This document shows positions 6,708-13,790 of a stretch of 24,383 nt of DNA, in pieces. The stretch's first letter is position 1. Each line of letters begins with the position of its first letter. This stretch comes from JAAYZM01 sp964510785 (GTDB lineage Bacteria; Actinomycetota; Actinomycetes; Actinomycetales; Cellulomonadaceae). Location of the stretch: contig CAZECM010000046.1 of the NCBI GenBank assembly GCA_964510785.1, forward strand, positions 1 through 24,383, read 5' to 3'. The notes below the pieces were generated by a model. The model was given only the letters and a program-made list of their open reading frames with translations, was not told the DNA's origin and made no database searches. Made by a program: the position numbers and the translations under genes.

Positions 6708-8162
6708 CTACCAGTCGACGGCGATGTACTTCGACTCCGTGTACTCGAGCAACCCCTCGTGCCCACCCTCGCGGCCGATGCCGGACTGCTTGACCCCGCC
6801 GAACGGCGCGGCGGGGTCGGAGACGACTCCCCGGTTGATGCCCACCATCCCGGACTCGAGCGCCTCGCTGACCCGCAGCGCTCGCGCGAGATCCTGGCTG
6901 AACACGTAGGCCACGAGCCCGTACTCGGTCGCGTTGGCGAGCCGGACGGCCTCCTCGTCGGTGTCGAACGAGATGATGGGTGCGACCGGTCCGAAGATCT
7001 CCTCGTCCGTGATCTGCGCGCCGACGGGGACGTCCGCGAGGACCGTGGGGGTGAAGTAGTAGCCGGGGCCCTCGCCCCGAGCTCCGCCGACGACGACGCG
7101 CGCACCCCGCTCCACGGCGTCGGACACGAGCTCCTCGACCTTGTCGACGGCCGCCGCGTTGACGAGCGGACCCACGGCCGCGCCCGTCATGCCGGGACCC
7201 ACGCTCAGCGCGGACATCGCCTCGCCGAACTTGCGCGTGAACTCCTCAGTGAGCGATCGGTGCACGTAGATGCGGTTCGCCGCGGTGCACGCCTCACCGC
7301 CGTTGCGCATCTTGGCCACCATCGCCCCGGCGACCGCGACGTCGACGTCGGCGTCCTCGAGCACGAGGAGCGGCGCGTTGCCGCCGAGCTCCATGGAGCA
7401 CGAGATCACGTGGTCGGCCGCCGTCTTGAGCAGCGTGCGCCCGACCTCGGTCGATCCCGTGAACGAGAGCTTGCGCACCCGGGGGTCGGCGAGGATCGCC
7501 GCGGCGACGGCACCCGAACGGCGGGAGGGCAGCACGTTGACGACGCCGTCGGGCACACCGGCCTCGCTCAGGATCGCACCGACGGCGAGCGCCGTCAGCG
7601 GGGTCTCCGAGGCGGGCTTGAGGATCACCGTGCAGCCCGCGGCGAGCGCCGGGCCGATCTTGCGCGTGGCCATCGCGGCCGGGAAGTTCCACGGTGTGAT
7701 GAGCAGGGCGATGCCGATGGGCTGGCGCACCACCAGGATGCGGTTGGCACCCGAGGGCGCGGTGCGGATCTCCCCCGCGACCCGCACGGCCTCCTCGGCG
7801 TACCAACGGAAGAACTCGGCCGCGTACCGCACCTCACCCAGGGCGTCGGTGAAGGACTTGCCGTTCTCGCGCACGATGAGCTCGGCGAGCTGCTTCTCGC
7901 GCTCGGACATGAGGTCGAAGGCGCGCAGCAGGATGCGGGCGCGCTCGCGCGGCGCCGTGGCCGCCCAGCCGGCGGCAGCGTGGGCCGCGGCCTCGACGCT
8001 CGCGAGCGCGTCGGCGACCGTGCCGTTCGCGACGTCGGCGATCTTTCCGGCCGTCGCGGGATCGATCACGTCGAAGCGACCGCCGTCGTCCGCCTCGACC
8101 CACCGACCGCCGCGCAGGAGGTCGGTCGGCACGGTGAGTCCGGTCACGAGGTCTGTCGTCAT
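6708..8162 (-). CDS. gabD: NAD(P)-dependent aldehyde dehydrogenase, succinate-semialdehyde type
   Basis: A 484-residue aldehyde dehydrogenase, the usual length for GabD. Visible catalytic parts are Asn159 in ITPWNFP, Lys182 in LKPASETP, the Rossmann segment LSFTGSTEVGR (about 232-242), the general base Glu258 in MELGGNAP and the nucleophile Cys292 in NGGEACTAANR. EIFGPVAPIISF is in the C-terminal third. The NGGEACTAANR form resembles actinobacterial succinate-semialdehyde dehydrogenases, which convert the semialdehyde to succinate; another short aldehyde could also be the substrate. The ATG at 8162 overlaps the malic enzyme stop as ATGA, and AAGGAG lies seven bases upstream inside the malic enzyme gene, so the two are translationally coupled. 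No 4-aminobutyrate transaminase gene is in the window. Confidence 0.88.
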   Translation of the reverse strand: MTTDLVTGLTVPTDLLRGGRWVEADDGGRFDVIDPATAGKIADVANGTVADALASVEAAAHAAAGWAATAPRERARILLRAFDLMSEREKQLAELIVRENGKSFTDALGEVRYAAEFFRWYAEEAVRVAGEIRTAPSGANRILVVRQPIGIALLITPWNFPAAMATRKIGPALAAGCTVILKPASETPLTALAVGAILSEAGVPDGVVNVLPSRRSGAVAAAILADPRVRKLSFTGSTEVGRTLLKTAADHVISCSMELGGNAPLLVLEDADVDVAVAGAMVAKMRNGGEACTAANRIYVHRSLTEEFTRKFGEAMSALSVGPGMTGAAVGPLVNAAAVDKVEELVSDAVERGARVVVGGARGEGPGYYFTPTVLADVPVGAQITDEEIFGPVAPIISFDTDEEAVRLANATEYGLVAYVFSQDLARALRVSEALESGMVGINRGVVSDPAAPFGGVKQSGIGREGGHEGLLEYTESKYIAVDW

Positions 8163-9418
8163 GCGAGCTCCTTGGGTGCGGTGGCGGATGGTGCGGTTCG
8201 GGAAGCGGAGGCCTGGCCGAGGTGGGCCGTCACCGCCGCGGCGACGGTCGGTGCGACGGCAGGGTCGAACGGCGAGGGGATGACGCGCCCCGAGGCGATC
8301 TCCTCGTCGCTCACGAGGCTCGCGAGCCCGTGGGCGGCGGCGATCTTCGCGGCGTCGTCGATGCGCGACGCCCGGGCGTCGAGGAGCCCGCGGAAGATGC
8401 CGGGGAACGCGAGGACGTTGTTGACCTGGTTGAGGTCGGCCGAGCGGCCCGTGGCCACGACGCGCACGTTGGCGGGGGCCGCGTCCACGTCCACCTCGGG
8501 GTCCGGGTTGGCCAGGGCGAAGACGATCGCGGGGTCGGCCATCTCGCCGAGCCACTCGGGCGCCACGAGCCGGGGTCCGCTGACGCCGAGGAAGACGTCG
8601 GCACCCCGGAGCGCGTCGCGCACCGAGCCGGAGATCCCCGCCCGGTTCGTGTTCTCGGCGAGCCAGCGCTTCGTCCCGTCGAGGCTCGCGGCCCGGTCCG
8701 AGCTGATCACGCCGCGGCTGTCCACGACGGCCACGTCGCCGATCCCGGCGGCGAGCAAGATCTTGGTGCACGCGACCCCGGCCGCCCCCGCTCCGAGGAC
8801 GACGGCGCGCAGCTCGCCCAAGGTGCGCCCGGTCGCGCGGCACGCGTTGAGCATCCCCGCGAGGACGACGACGGCGGTGCCGTGCTGGTCGTCGTGGAAC
8901 ACGGGGATGTCGAGGCGCTCCGAGAGGAGCCGTTCGATCTCGAAGCACTCGGGCGCCGCGACGTCCTCGAGGTTGATACCGCCGAAGCTCGGGGCGATCG
9001 CCGCGACCGCGTCGACGAACTCGCGCACGCGGTCCACGCCCGGCAGGTCGAGGGCGATCGGCACGGCGTCGACCCCGCCGAACTTCTTGAAGAGCACGGC
9101 CTTGCCCTCGAGCACGGGCATCGAGGCCTCCGGGCCGATGCGCCCGAGGCCCAGCACCGCGGAACCGTCGCTCACCACGGCGACCGTGTTGGCGCGCCCC
9201 GTGTACTCGAACGACAGCTCCGGGTCCGCGTGGATCGCGGCGCAGACGGCCGCGACGCCCGGGGTGTACGCCTTGGCGAGGTCCGCCCTGTCCTCGAGCG
9301 GCACCCGGCTCGTGACCGCGAGCTTGCCGCCCCGGTGCAGCTCGAAGGTCTCGCGCCAGAACGGGGTGTCGAGCTCGGCCGGCAGGCCGGGCAGGTGGCT
9401 CACGGGGGTGGTGCTCAC
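8159..9418 (-). CDS. Malic enzyme (malate to pyruvate and CO2)
   Basis: A 419-residue malic enzyme of the short bacterial type. The N-terminal malic domain includes AKAYTPGVA (Tyr51), VLGLGRIGPEASMPVLEGKAV and LFKKFGGVDAVPIALD. The divalent-metal and substrate segment is FHDDQHGTAVVVLAGMLNA. The NAD(P) fold starts with VLGAGAAGVACTKIL and ends with the conserved ATGRSADLNQVNNVLAFPGIFRG. The enzyme oxidatively decarboxylates malate to pyruvate, linking the TCA cycle to pyruvate and reducing power. The GTG at 9418 (product beginning MSTTPVSHLPGLP) is preferred over the GTG at 9460 because it follows GGAGAGG at good spacing. It heads the malic enzyme, aldehyde dehydrogenase and LacI gene string. 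Whether NAD or NADP is preferred is not visible. Confidence 0.92.
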   Translation of the reverse strand: MSTTPVSHLPGLPAELDTPFWRETFELHRGGKLAVTSRVPLEDRADLAKAYTPGVAAVCAAIHADPELSFEYTGRANTVAVVSDGSAVLGLGRIGPEASMPVLEGKAVLFKKFGGVDAVPIALDLPGVDRVREFVDAVAAIAPSFGGINLEDVAAPECFEIERLLSERLDIPVFHDDQHGTAVVVLAGMLNACRATGRTLGELRAVVLGAGAAGVACTKILLAAGIGDVAVVDSRGVISSDRAASLDGTKRWLAENTNRAGISGSVRDALRGADVFLGVSGPRLVAPEWLGEMADPAIVFALANPDPEVDVDAAPANVRVVATGRSADLNQVNNVLAFPGIFRGLLDARASRIDDAAKIAAAHGLASLVSDEEIASGRVIPSPFDPAVAPTVAAAVTAHLGQASASRTAPSATAPKELA

Positions 9419-9482
9419 GACGTCCTCTCCAGAAGGCCGACGCCGTGCTGTCCGCACCACATCGCCGCGTCATTGCAGGCGA

Positions 9483-9490
9483 TTGCGCAA
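9483..9490. promoter_or_regulatory. TTGCGCAA palindrome upstream of malic enzyme (candidate LacI-type operator)
   Basis: TTGCGCAA is a perfect 8-bp dyad with a central CG, the usual form of LacI-family operators. It lies 65 bases upstream of the malic enzyme start. The 189-base gap 9419-9607 holds the promoter of the malic enzyme unit, but no convincing -35/-10 pair was found. The other ATTGC elements nearby (9471-9476 and the minus strand near 9530-9536) are not dyads. Confidence 0.4.
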
Positions 9491-9607
9491 GCCTTAACTA
9501 GCGGAAAGTCTGCCAGAGTGCCGCGCTCAATGCAATCCTTTGCTACGCCGTGGCGGAGATCACACGAACGACCCGGGAGCGGGCCGCCCCGCAGGCGCGC
9601 ACCACAG

Positions 9608-10897
9608 CTAGGCGTCCCGGTCGAGCACGGCCACGCACTCGACGTGGTGCGTCATGGGGAACAGGTCGAAGGCCCGCACCGCCGCGAGCGAGAAGCCGTG
9701 GCCCTGGAGATAGGCGACGTCCCGGGCGAGGGCGGCCGGGTCGCACGCGACATAGACTACGCGGCGCGCCCCGCTGCCCGCGATCGCCGCGATCACGGTC
9801 CGGCCGGCGCCCTGTCGTGGCGGGTCGAGGACGACCACGTCGGCAGCCCACTGGCCGGCACCCCCCACGAGCGTGCGCGCGACCTCCCCCTCGGTCAACG
9901 TGACCTGGGACAGGCCGTGCACGTTGCGTCGCGCGTCCTTGACCGCCCGCGAGTCGCCCTCGACGGCGAGGACCGAGCCCGCGTGTCCGACGGCGTGCGC
10001 GAGCGGGACCGTGAAGAGCCCGGCACCGGAGTACAGGTCCACGACCCGCGCGCCGTCCACCTCCCCCACGCCGTCGAGCACCGCGCCCACGAGCACGCCC
10101 GGGGCCTCGCGGTGCACCTGCCAGAAGCCGCCGGCAGCGACGCGGAAACGGTGCTCGTTCCCACCGGCAGCCACGAGCTCGTGCACCGCGGTACGCGCGT
10201 TGGGCCGCGTGTCCGGCCGTCCGCCGCGCCACGGGGTGCCGTCGACGAGCACGATCGGCTCGCCCGCGGTGGGCGCGACCGCCTCGATGCGCGAGCCCGC
10301 GGGCCAGCGCCGCGCGAAGAGATCGAGCTCGGCGAGGCGTTCGTGCGCGAGAGGCATGGCGTCGATCGGCACGACGTCGTGCGAGCGCCACCGCGTCATC
10401 CCCGCGCGGCCTGCGGTGTCGACGCTCAGCTCGATGCGCGTACGCCACGCGAGCCCGCCACGCTCGTCGTCCCCCGGTGCGGCCTCGACCTCGACCGCCC
10501 GGTCGACGCCGGCGAGCCGCGAGAGCTGCTCGGCCACGACGGCCGCCTTCCAGGCGCGCTGCGCTGGCAGGGCGACGTGCGCGAGCTCTCCCCCGCCGAC
10601 CCCGCCGGCCCCCGCCCCGGGCCACGCCGACGGCACCCGGTCGGGCGAGTGCCCGAGGATCTCGTGGGCCTCCGCACGCCAGAACCTGGCCTCGGGCGCG
10701 GCCTCGGTCAGCCGCGCGAGCACCCGCTCGCCGGGCAGGGTGTGCCGGACGAAGACGACCCGCCCCGGACCCCCGCCGTCGGCCACGGGCAGCCGTGCGA
10801 CGCAGTGCCCCCCGTGCGCCACGGCCCCCACCTCGAGCTCGACGACCTCCCCGACACCGAGCATGTCTCCGCCGCCAGCACCCGCATCACCCACCAT
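9608..10897 (-). CDS. TRAM-domain RNA (uracil-5-)-methyltransferase, TrmA/RlmD family
   Basis: A 429-residue SAM-dependent RNA methyltransferase. The N-terminal TRAM/OB domain covers about residues 13-75. The methyltransferase domain contains VVDLYSGAGLFTVPLAHAVG (SAM binding), VVLDPPRQGAG and VVYVACDPAALARD with the likely catalytic nucleophile Cys385. It ends with MTHHVECVAVL, whose Glu420 is the usual proton abstractor. The family makes 5-methyluridine in rRNA or tRNA. Only three cysteines are present (Cys32, Cys385, Cys421), so the four-cysteine [4Fe-4S] site of RlmD is absent; a Gly/Ala-rich stretch takes its place. The ATG at 10897 is used; Met12 (10864) is an alternative. It lies downstream of the KimA-like gene, as in the conserved actinobacterial block. 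Which RNA is modified is unknown. Confidence 0.88.
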   Translation of the reverse strand: MVGDAGAGGGDMLGVGEVVELEVGAVAHGGHCVARLPVADGGGPGRVVFVRHTLPGERVLARLTEAAPEARFWRAEAHEILGHSPDRVPSAWPGAGAGGVGGGELAHVALPAQRAWKAAVVAEQLSRLAGVDRAVEVEAAPGDDERGGLAWRTRIELSVDTAGRAGMTRWRSHDVVPIDAMPLAHERLAELDLFARRWPAGSRIEAVAPTAGEPIVLVDGTPWRGGRPDTRPNARTAVHELVAAGGNEHRFRVAAGGFWQVHREAPGVLVGAVLDGVGEVDGARVVDLYSGAGLFTVPLAHAVGHAGSVLAVEGDSRAVKDARRNVHGLSQVTLTEGEVARTLVGGAGQWAADVVVLDPPRQGAGRTVIAAIAGSGARRVVYVACDPAALARDVAYLQGHGFSLAAVRAFDLFPMTHHVECVAVLDRDA

Positions 10898-10992
10898 CCC
10901 CAGACCCTAGCCCGCGCAGCGCCCCACCCACGTCCCCACCCAGGTGCCACCCAGCACCCGCTTGCGGGACGGTACGCATCAGAAAGGCACGT

Positions 10993-11024
10993 TGCGGGAC
11001 GTTGTGTGACCACGACGTCCCGCA
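10993..11024. other. Hairpin of the repeat cluster, 14-bp stem and 4-base loop
   Basis: Positions 10993-11006 pair with 11011-11024 over 14 bp with one T/G wobble (11003/11014) and a loop TGAC. The outer ten pairs are a forward and an inverted TGCGGGACG element. On the minus strand the hairpin lies between the transporter gene and the methyltransferase gene, so it could end or attenuate transcription. No U-tract follows. Confidence 0.6.
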
Positions 11025-11055
11025 GGGCGGCATAGCGTCCCGCAAGGCGGCATAG

Positions 11056-11091
11056 CGTCCCGCAGGGCGGAGAGGGCGGCCCTGCGGGACG
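11056..11091 (-). terminator. Hairpin directly after the KimA-like gene (probable terminator)
   Basis: CGTCCCGCAGGG (11056-11067) and CCCTGCGGGACG (11080-11091) are perfect 12-bp inverted arms with a 12-base loop. The hairpin begins 20 bases after the transporter stop on the minus strand. It is built from the same repeat element as the rest of the cluster and has no U-tract. Confidence 0.55.
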
Positions 11092-11110
11092 GGAGGGCGT
11101 CAGAGAGGAA

Positions 11111-13054
11111 TCAGTCGCGCTGGTACGGCACCGCCGCGACGACCACACCGGGCACGAACGCGAGCTGCATCTTGATCCGCAGGGTGCTCTGGTTGTGCAA
11201 CAGGCGCTCCCACCACCGACGCACCGCGTACTCCGGGACGTACACGACCACGACGTCACGCGGCCCCTCGCGCCTGATCGACCGCACGTACCCCACGAAG
11301 GGCCGGGCGAGCTCGCGGTAGGGCGAGTCGAGCACCTTGAGCGGCACGGGCAGGTCGAGCGCGTCCCACCGGGCGAGCAGGTCACGGACCTCGTCGGGAT
11401 CGAGCCCCACCGTGACGGCCTCGAGCACGGACGGTCGCGAGGCTCGGGCGTAGGCGACCGCGCGCATCGTGGGCTTGTGCAGCCGTGAGACGAGCACGAT
11501 CGCGTGCACGCGGCTCGGCAGCGCGCGCGTCACGGCGGCGTCGTCGTCGAGCGCGAGGAGCCGGTTCACGCGCGCGTAGTAGCGCTGCACCCAGATCATG
11601 ACCGCAGCCACCGCAACCATCGCGAGGACCGTGATCCACGCACCGTGCGTGAACTTCGTGACGAGGACGACGACGAGCACGGTCCCCGTCATCGCGAGCC
11701 CGATCACGTTGATCACGCGCGCCCGTGCCATCCGCACCCGCTCGCGACCCACGGGCTCGGTCCGCAGCTCGCGCGTCCAGTGCCGCACCATCCCGAGCTG
11801 GCTCAGGGTGAACGAGACGAACACGCCCACGATGTAGAGCTGGATGAGCCGGGTCACGGACGCGTCGAAGGCCAGGACGAGCACGCTCGCTCCGACACCG
11901 AGCGTGAGGATCCCGTTCGAGTACACGAGCCGGTCCCCGCGCGTGTGGAGCTGGCGCGGCAGGTACCCGTCGCGCGCGAGCACCGAGCCGAGCACCGGGA
12001 AGCCGTTGAAGGCCGCGTTGGCCGCGAGCACGAGGATGAGTCCCGTGACGAGGGTGACGCCGACGGCCAGCCACCCCGCGGAGTCGAACACGACGTGGGC
12101 GAGCTGGCCCAGCACCGGGTCCTGCCGGAACCCCTCGGGCGGCGCCGCGCCGTCGATGCGCAGGTGCCGCGCCGGGTCCTCGACGTAGCGCACCCCGGTC
12201 ACGCCGGCGAGCAGCACGATCGACGCGAGGAGCACCGCACCGATCGCCCCGAGCACACCGAGCGTGGTCGCTGCGTTGCGCGCCTTGGGCTCCTGGAAGT
12301 GCGGCACCCCGTTGCTGATCGTCTCGACGCCCGTGAGCGCCGCGCACCCCGAAGCGAAGGCCCGCAGCACGAGCAGCCCGCCCGCGAGCCCCACGAGCCC
12401 CTGGTCGAGCCCCACCTCGGGCACCACCTCGAACTGCGCCGAGGCGGCGCGACCGAGGTTGCCCGCGAGGTGTCGCACGGCACCGACGACGACGACGAGC
12501 CCCGCCGCGAGCATGAACGCGTAGGTCAGCAGGGCGAGGCCCCGCCCCGAGTCCCGCAGCCCCCGCAGGTTCACGAGCGTGACGATCACGACGAGGCCGA
12601 CGGCGAGCCCCGCCTCGTACCCGCGCACCGGGCCGATCGACGAGCCGAAGTACTGCGCGGCGGCGGACGCGGACACCGCGACCGTCAGCACGTAGTCCAC
12701 GAGGAGTGCCGCACCGGCAGCGACACCGGCGCGTGGCCCGAGGTTGGTCGTGACGACCTCGTAGTCGCCCCCGCCCGAGGGGTAGGCCCGCACGTTCTGG
12801 CGGTAGGACGCGACCACGGTCAGCAGCACGACGACGACGGCGAGGCCGACCCACGGCGAGATCGTCAGTGCCGTGACGCCGGCGAGCGCGAGCGTGAGGA
12901 GGATCTCGTCGGGCGCGTACGCCACGGAGGACAACGCGTCGGAGGCGAACACGGGCAGCGCGATGCGCTTGGGCAGGAGGGTGGACCGCACCCGCTCGCT
13001 GCGCTCGGGACGACCGAGGAGTGCTCGCCGCGCGGCGTCTCGAATGTCAGGCAC
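11111..13054 (-). CDS. APC-superfamily transporter, KimA-like potassium uptake protein
   Basis: A 647-residue membrane protein with about twelve hydrophobic helices between residues 30 and 480, then a cytosolic domain of about 160 residues. The start of helix 1, ALPVFASDALSSVAYAPDEIL, matches the signature of KimA-type APC proteins, which import potassium by proton symport and in Bacillus bind cyclic di-AMP. SGGGDYEVV and the segment GCAALTGVETISNGVPHFQEPKARNAA fit the APC fold. The gene is divergent from two TrkA/RCK genes, which strengthens a potassium role; an amino-acid substrate is the main alternative. The GTG at 13054 lies eight bases after a TAGGGT -10, so the transcript is probably leaderless. 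The corresponding M. tuberculosis position (Rv2690c, from memory) holds a similar protein. Confidence 0.85.
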   Translation of the reverse strand: MPDIRDAARRALLGRPERSERVRSTLLPKRIALPVFASDALSSVAYAPDEILLTLALAGVTALTISPWVGLAVVVVLLTVVASYRQNVRAYPSGGGDYEVVTTNLGPRAGVAAGAALLVDYVLTVAVSASAAAQYFGSSIGPVRGYEAGLAVGLVVIVTLVNLRGLRDSGRGLALLTYAFMLAAGLVVVVGAVRHLAGNLGRAASAQFEVVPEVGLDQGLVGLAGGLLVLRAFASGCAALTGVETISNGVPHFQEPKARNAATTLGVLGAIGAVLLASIVLLAGVTGVRYVEDPARHLRIDGAAPPEGFRQDPVLGQLAHVVFDSAGWLAVGVTLVTGLILVLAANAAFNGFPVLGSVLARDGYLPRQLHTRGDRLVYSNGILTLGVGASVLVLAFDASVTRLIQLYIVGVFVSFTLSQLGMVRHWTRELRTEPVGRERVRMARARVINVIGLAMTGTVLVVVLVTKFTHGAWITVLAMVAVAAVMIWVQRYYARVNRLLALDDDAAVTRALPSRVHAIVLVSRLHKPTMRAVAYARASRPSVLEAVTVGLDPDEVRDLLARWDALDLPVPLKVLDSPYRELARPFVGYVRSIRREGPRDVVVVYVPEYAVRRWWERLLHNQSTLRIKMQLAFVPGVVVAAVPYQRD

Positions 13055-13062
13055 GAACCATC

Positions 13063-13092
13063 ACCCTAGAACTGTGGCACGCCCATGACCAA
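13063..13092 (-). promoter_or_regulatory. Promoter of the KimA-like transporter (leaderless type)
   Basis: On the minus strand, TTGGTC (13092-13087) and TAGGGT (13068-13063) are separated by 18 bp. The -10 ends eight bases before the GTG start, so the expected transcription start falls at or next to the initiation codon. Confidence 0.5.
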
Positions 13093-13117
13093 CGGTGCGT
13101 GCGCGTGCCATTGCGCG

Positions 13118-13123
13118 TACTGT
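13118..13123 (+). promoter_or_regulatory. -10 element of the TrkA/RCK pair (leaderless type)
   Basis: TACTGT lies seven bases upstream of the GTG at 13131, placing the expected transcription start on the start codon. No ribosome-binding site and no good -35 are visible. Confidence 0.45.
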
Positions 13124-13130
13124 CGCGCTC

Positions 13131-13790
13131 GTGCACTTCGTGATCATGGGCTGCGGCCGCGTCGGTGCGACGCTCGCCACCTCGCTCGAGGACTCGGGGC
13201 ACTCGGTGGCCGTCGTCGACCAGAACCCCGAGGCGTTCCGCCGGCTGCACGCGGACTTCGGGGGCCGCAAGGTCACGGGAGTCGGCTTCGACCGGGACAC
13301 GCTCGTCCAAGCGGGCATCGAGGACGCGTACGCCTTCGCGGCAGTGTCCGACGGCGACAACTCCAACATCCTCGCCGCGCGGGTGGTCCGTGAGACCTAC
13401 GGGGTCGAGCACGTCGTGGCGCGCATCTACGACCCGGGCCGGGCCGAGATCTACCAGCGCCTGGGCATCCCCACGGTCGCGACCGTGCGCTGGACGGTCG
13501 ACCAGGTGCTGCGGCGGCTGCTCCCGATGGGGGCCACGCAGGAGTACCTCGAACCGAGCGGCCGGGTCACGCTCGTGCGCGTCGACGCGCACCCGTCGTG
13601 GATCGGCACGACGCTCACGCAGATCGAGGAGGACACGGCCGCGCGGGTCGCGTTCGTCACCCGGGGCGGGGCCGCGCAGCTACCGGCGGAAGGCACGGTG
13701 CTGCAGGACGGTGACGAGCTGAGCCTGCTCGTCGTCGTCGAGCGGCTCGGCAAGGTCGAGCGACTGCTCGCGAGGGCGAGGGTGGTGTGA
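13131..13790 (+). CDS. ceoB: TrkA-family potassium uptake regulator (RCK protein), first of a pair
   Basis: A 219-residue RCK protein. The N-terminal Rossmann domain has GCGRVG (residues 7-12) and the acidic residue closing strand 2 in AVVDQNPEAF, indicating NAD(H) or adenine-nucleotide binding. The C-terminal RCK_C/TrkA_C domain covers about 140-219 (VRVDAHPSWIGTTL, then LPAEGTVLQDGDELSLLV). RCK proteins gate potassium channels or transporters on the cytosolic face. The GTG at 13131 (VHFVIMGCGRVG) is preferred over the GTG at 13095 because the family starts directly at the first strand and a -10 sits seven bases upstream. It overlaps the next RCK gene by one base. The symbol follows the M. 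tuberculosis ceoB/ceoC arrangement from memory. No TrkH/KtrB channel gene is present; the adjacent KimA-like transporter is the obvious partner. Confidence 0.9.
   Translation: MHFVIMGCGRVGATLATSLEDSGHSVAVVDQNPEAFRRLHADFGGRKVTGVGFDRDTLVQAGIEDAYAFAAVSDGDNSNILAARVVRETYGVEHVVARIYDPGRAEIYQRLGIPTVATVRWTVDQVLRRLLPMGATQEYLEPSGRVTLVRVDAHPSWIGTTLTQIEEDTAARVAFVTRGGAAQLPAEGTVLQDGDELSLLVVVERLGKVERLLARARVV

Larger units (their letters stand above)
10962..11091. repeat. Cluster of six TGCGGGACG elements, partly in 20-bp tandem, between two genes
   Basis: The core TGCGGGACG occurs forward at 10962-10971, 10992-11001 and 11082-11091 (the last as CTGCGGGACG). It occurs inverted, as CGTCCCGCA, at 11016, 11036 and 11056. 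The three inverted copies are exactly 20 bp apart. The first two form a near-perfect tandem of CGTCCCGCAGGGCGGCATAG (11016-11035 and 11036-11055, one base different). The elements fill the 213-base gap between the KimA-like transporter stop (11111) and the methyltransferase start (10897). Forward and inverted copies can pair, giving hairpins at both ends and several alternative pairings. Confidence 0.85.

Noticed and set aside
6534..9497. A 987-codon plus-strand open frame covering the LacI start, aldehyde dehydrogenase and malic enzyme
   Set aside because: It crosses three well-defined minus-strand genes, changes composition at their borders and has no recognisable domain. High GC produces such frames.
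9419..9607. A -35/-10 pair for the malic enzyme unit (for example TTGCAT-17-CAGACT on the minus strand)
   Set aside because: Both hexamers match the consensus at only about half of positions, so no promoter is called.
8222..11035. A 937-codon plus-strand open frame
   Set aside because: It spans two minus-strand genes, an intergenic promoter and part of the repeat cluster; the product is low-complexity.
10962..11091. The TGCGGGACG cluster as a CRISPR array
   Set aside because: Units are only 20 bp long with no 30-bp variable spacers, elements occur in both orientations, and no cas gene is near.
11504..13069. A 521-codon plus-strand open frame opposite the KimA-like gene
   Set aside because: The His/Arg/Glu/Asp-rich product is the reverse-strand image of a hydrophobic membrane protein.
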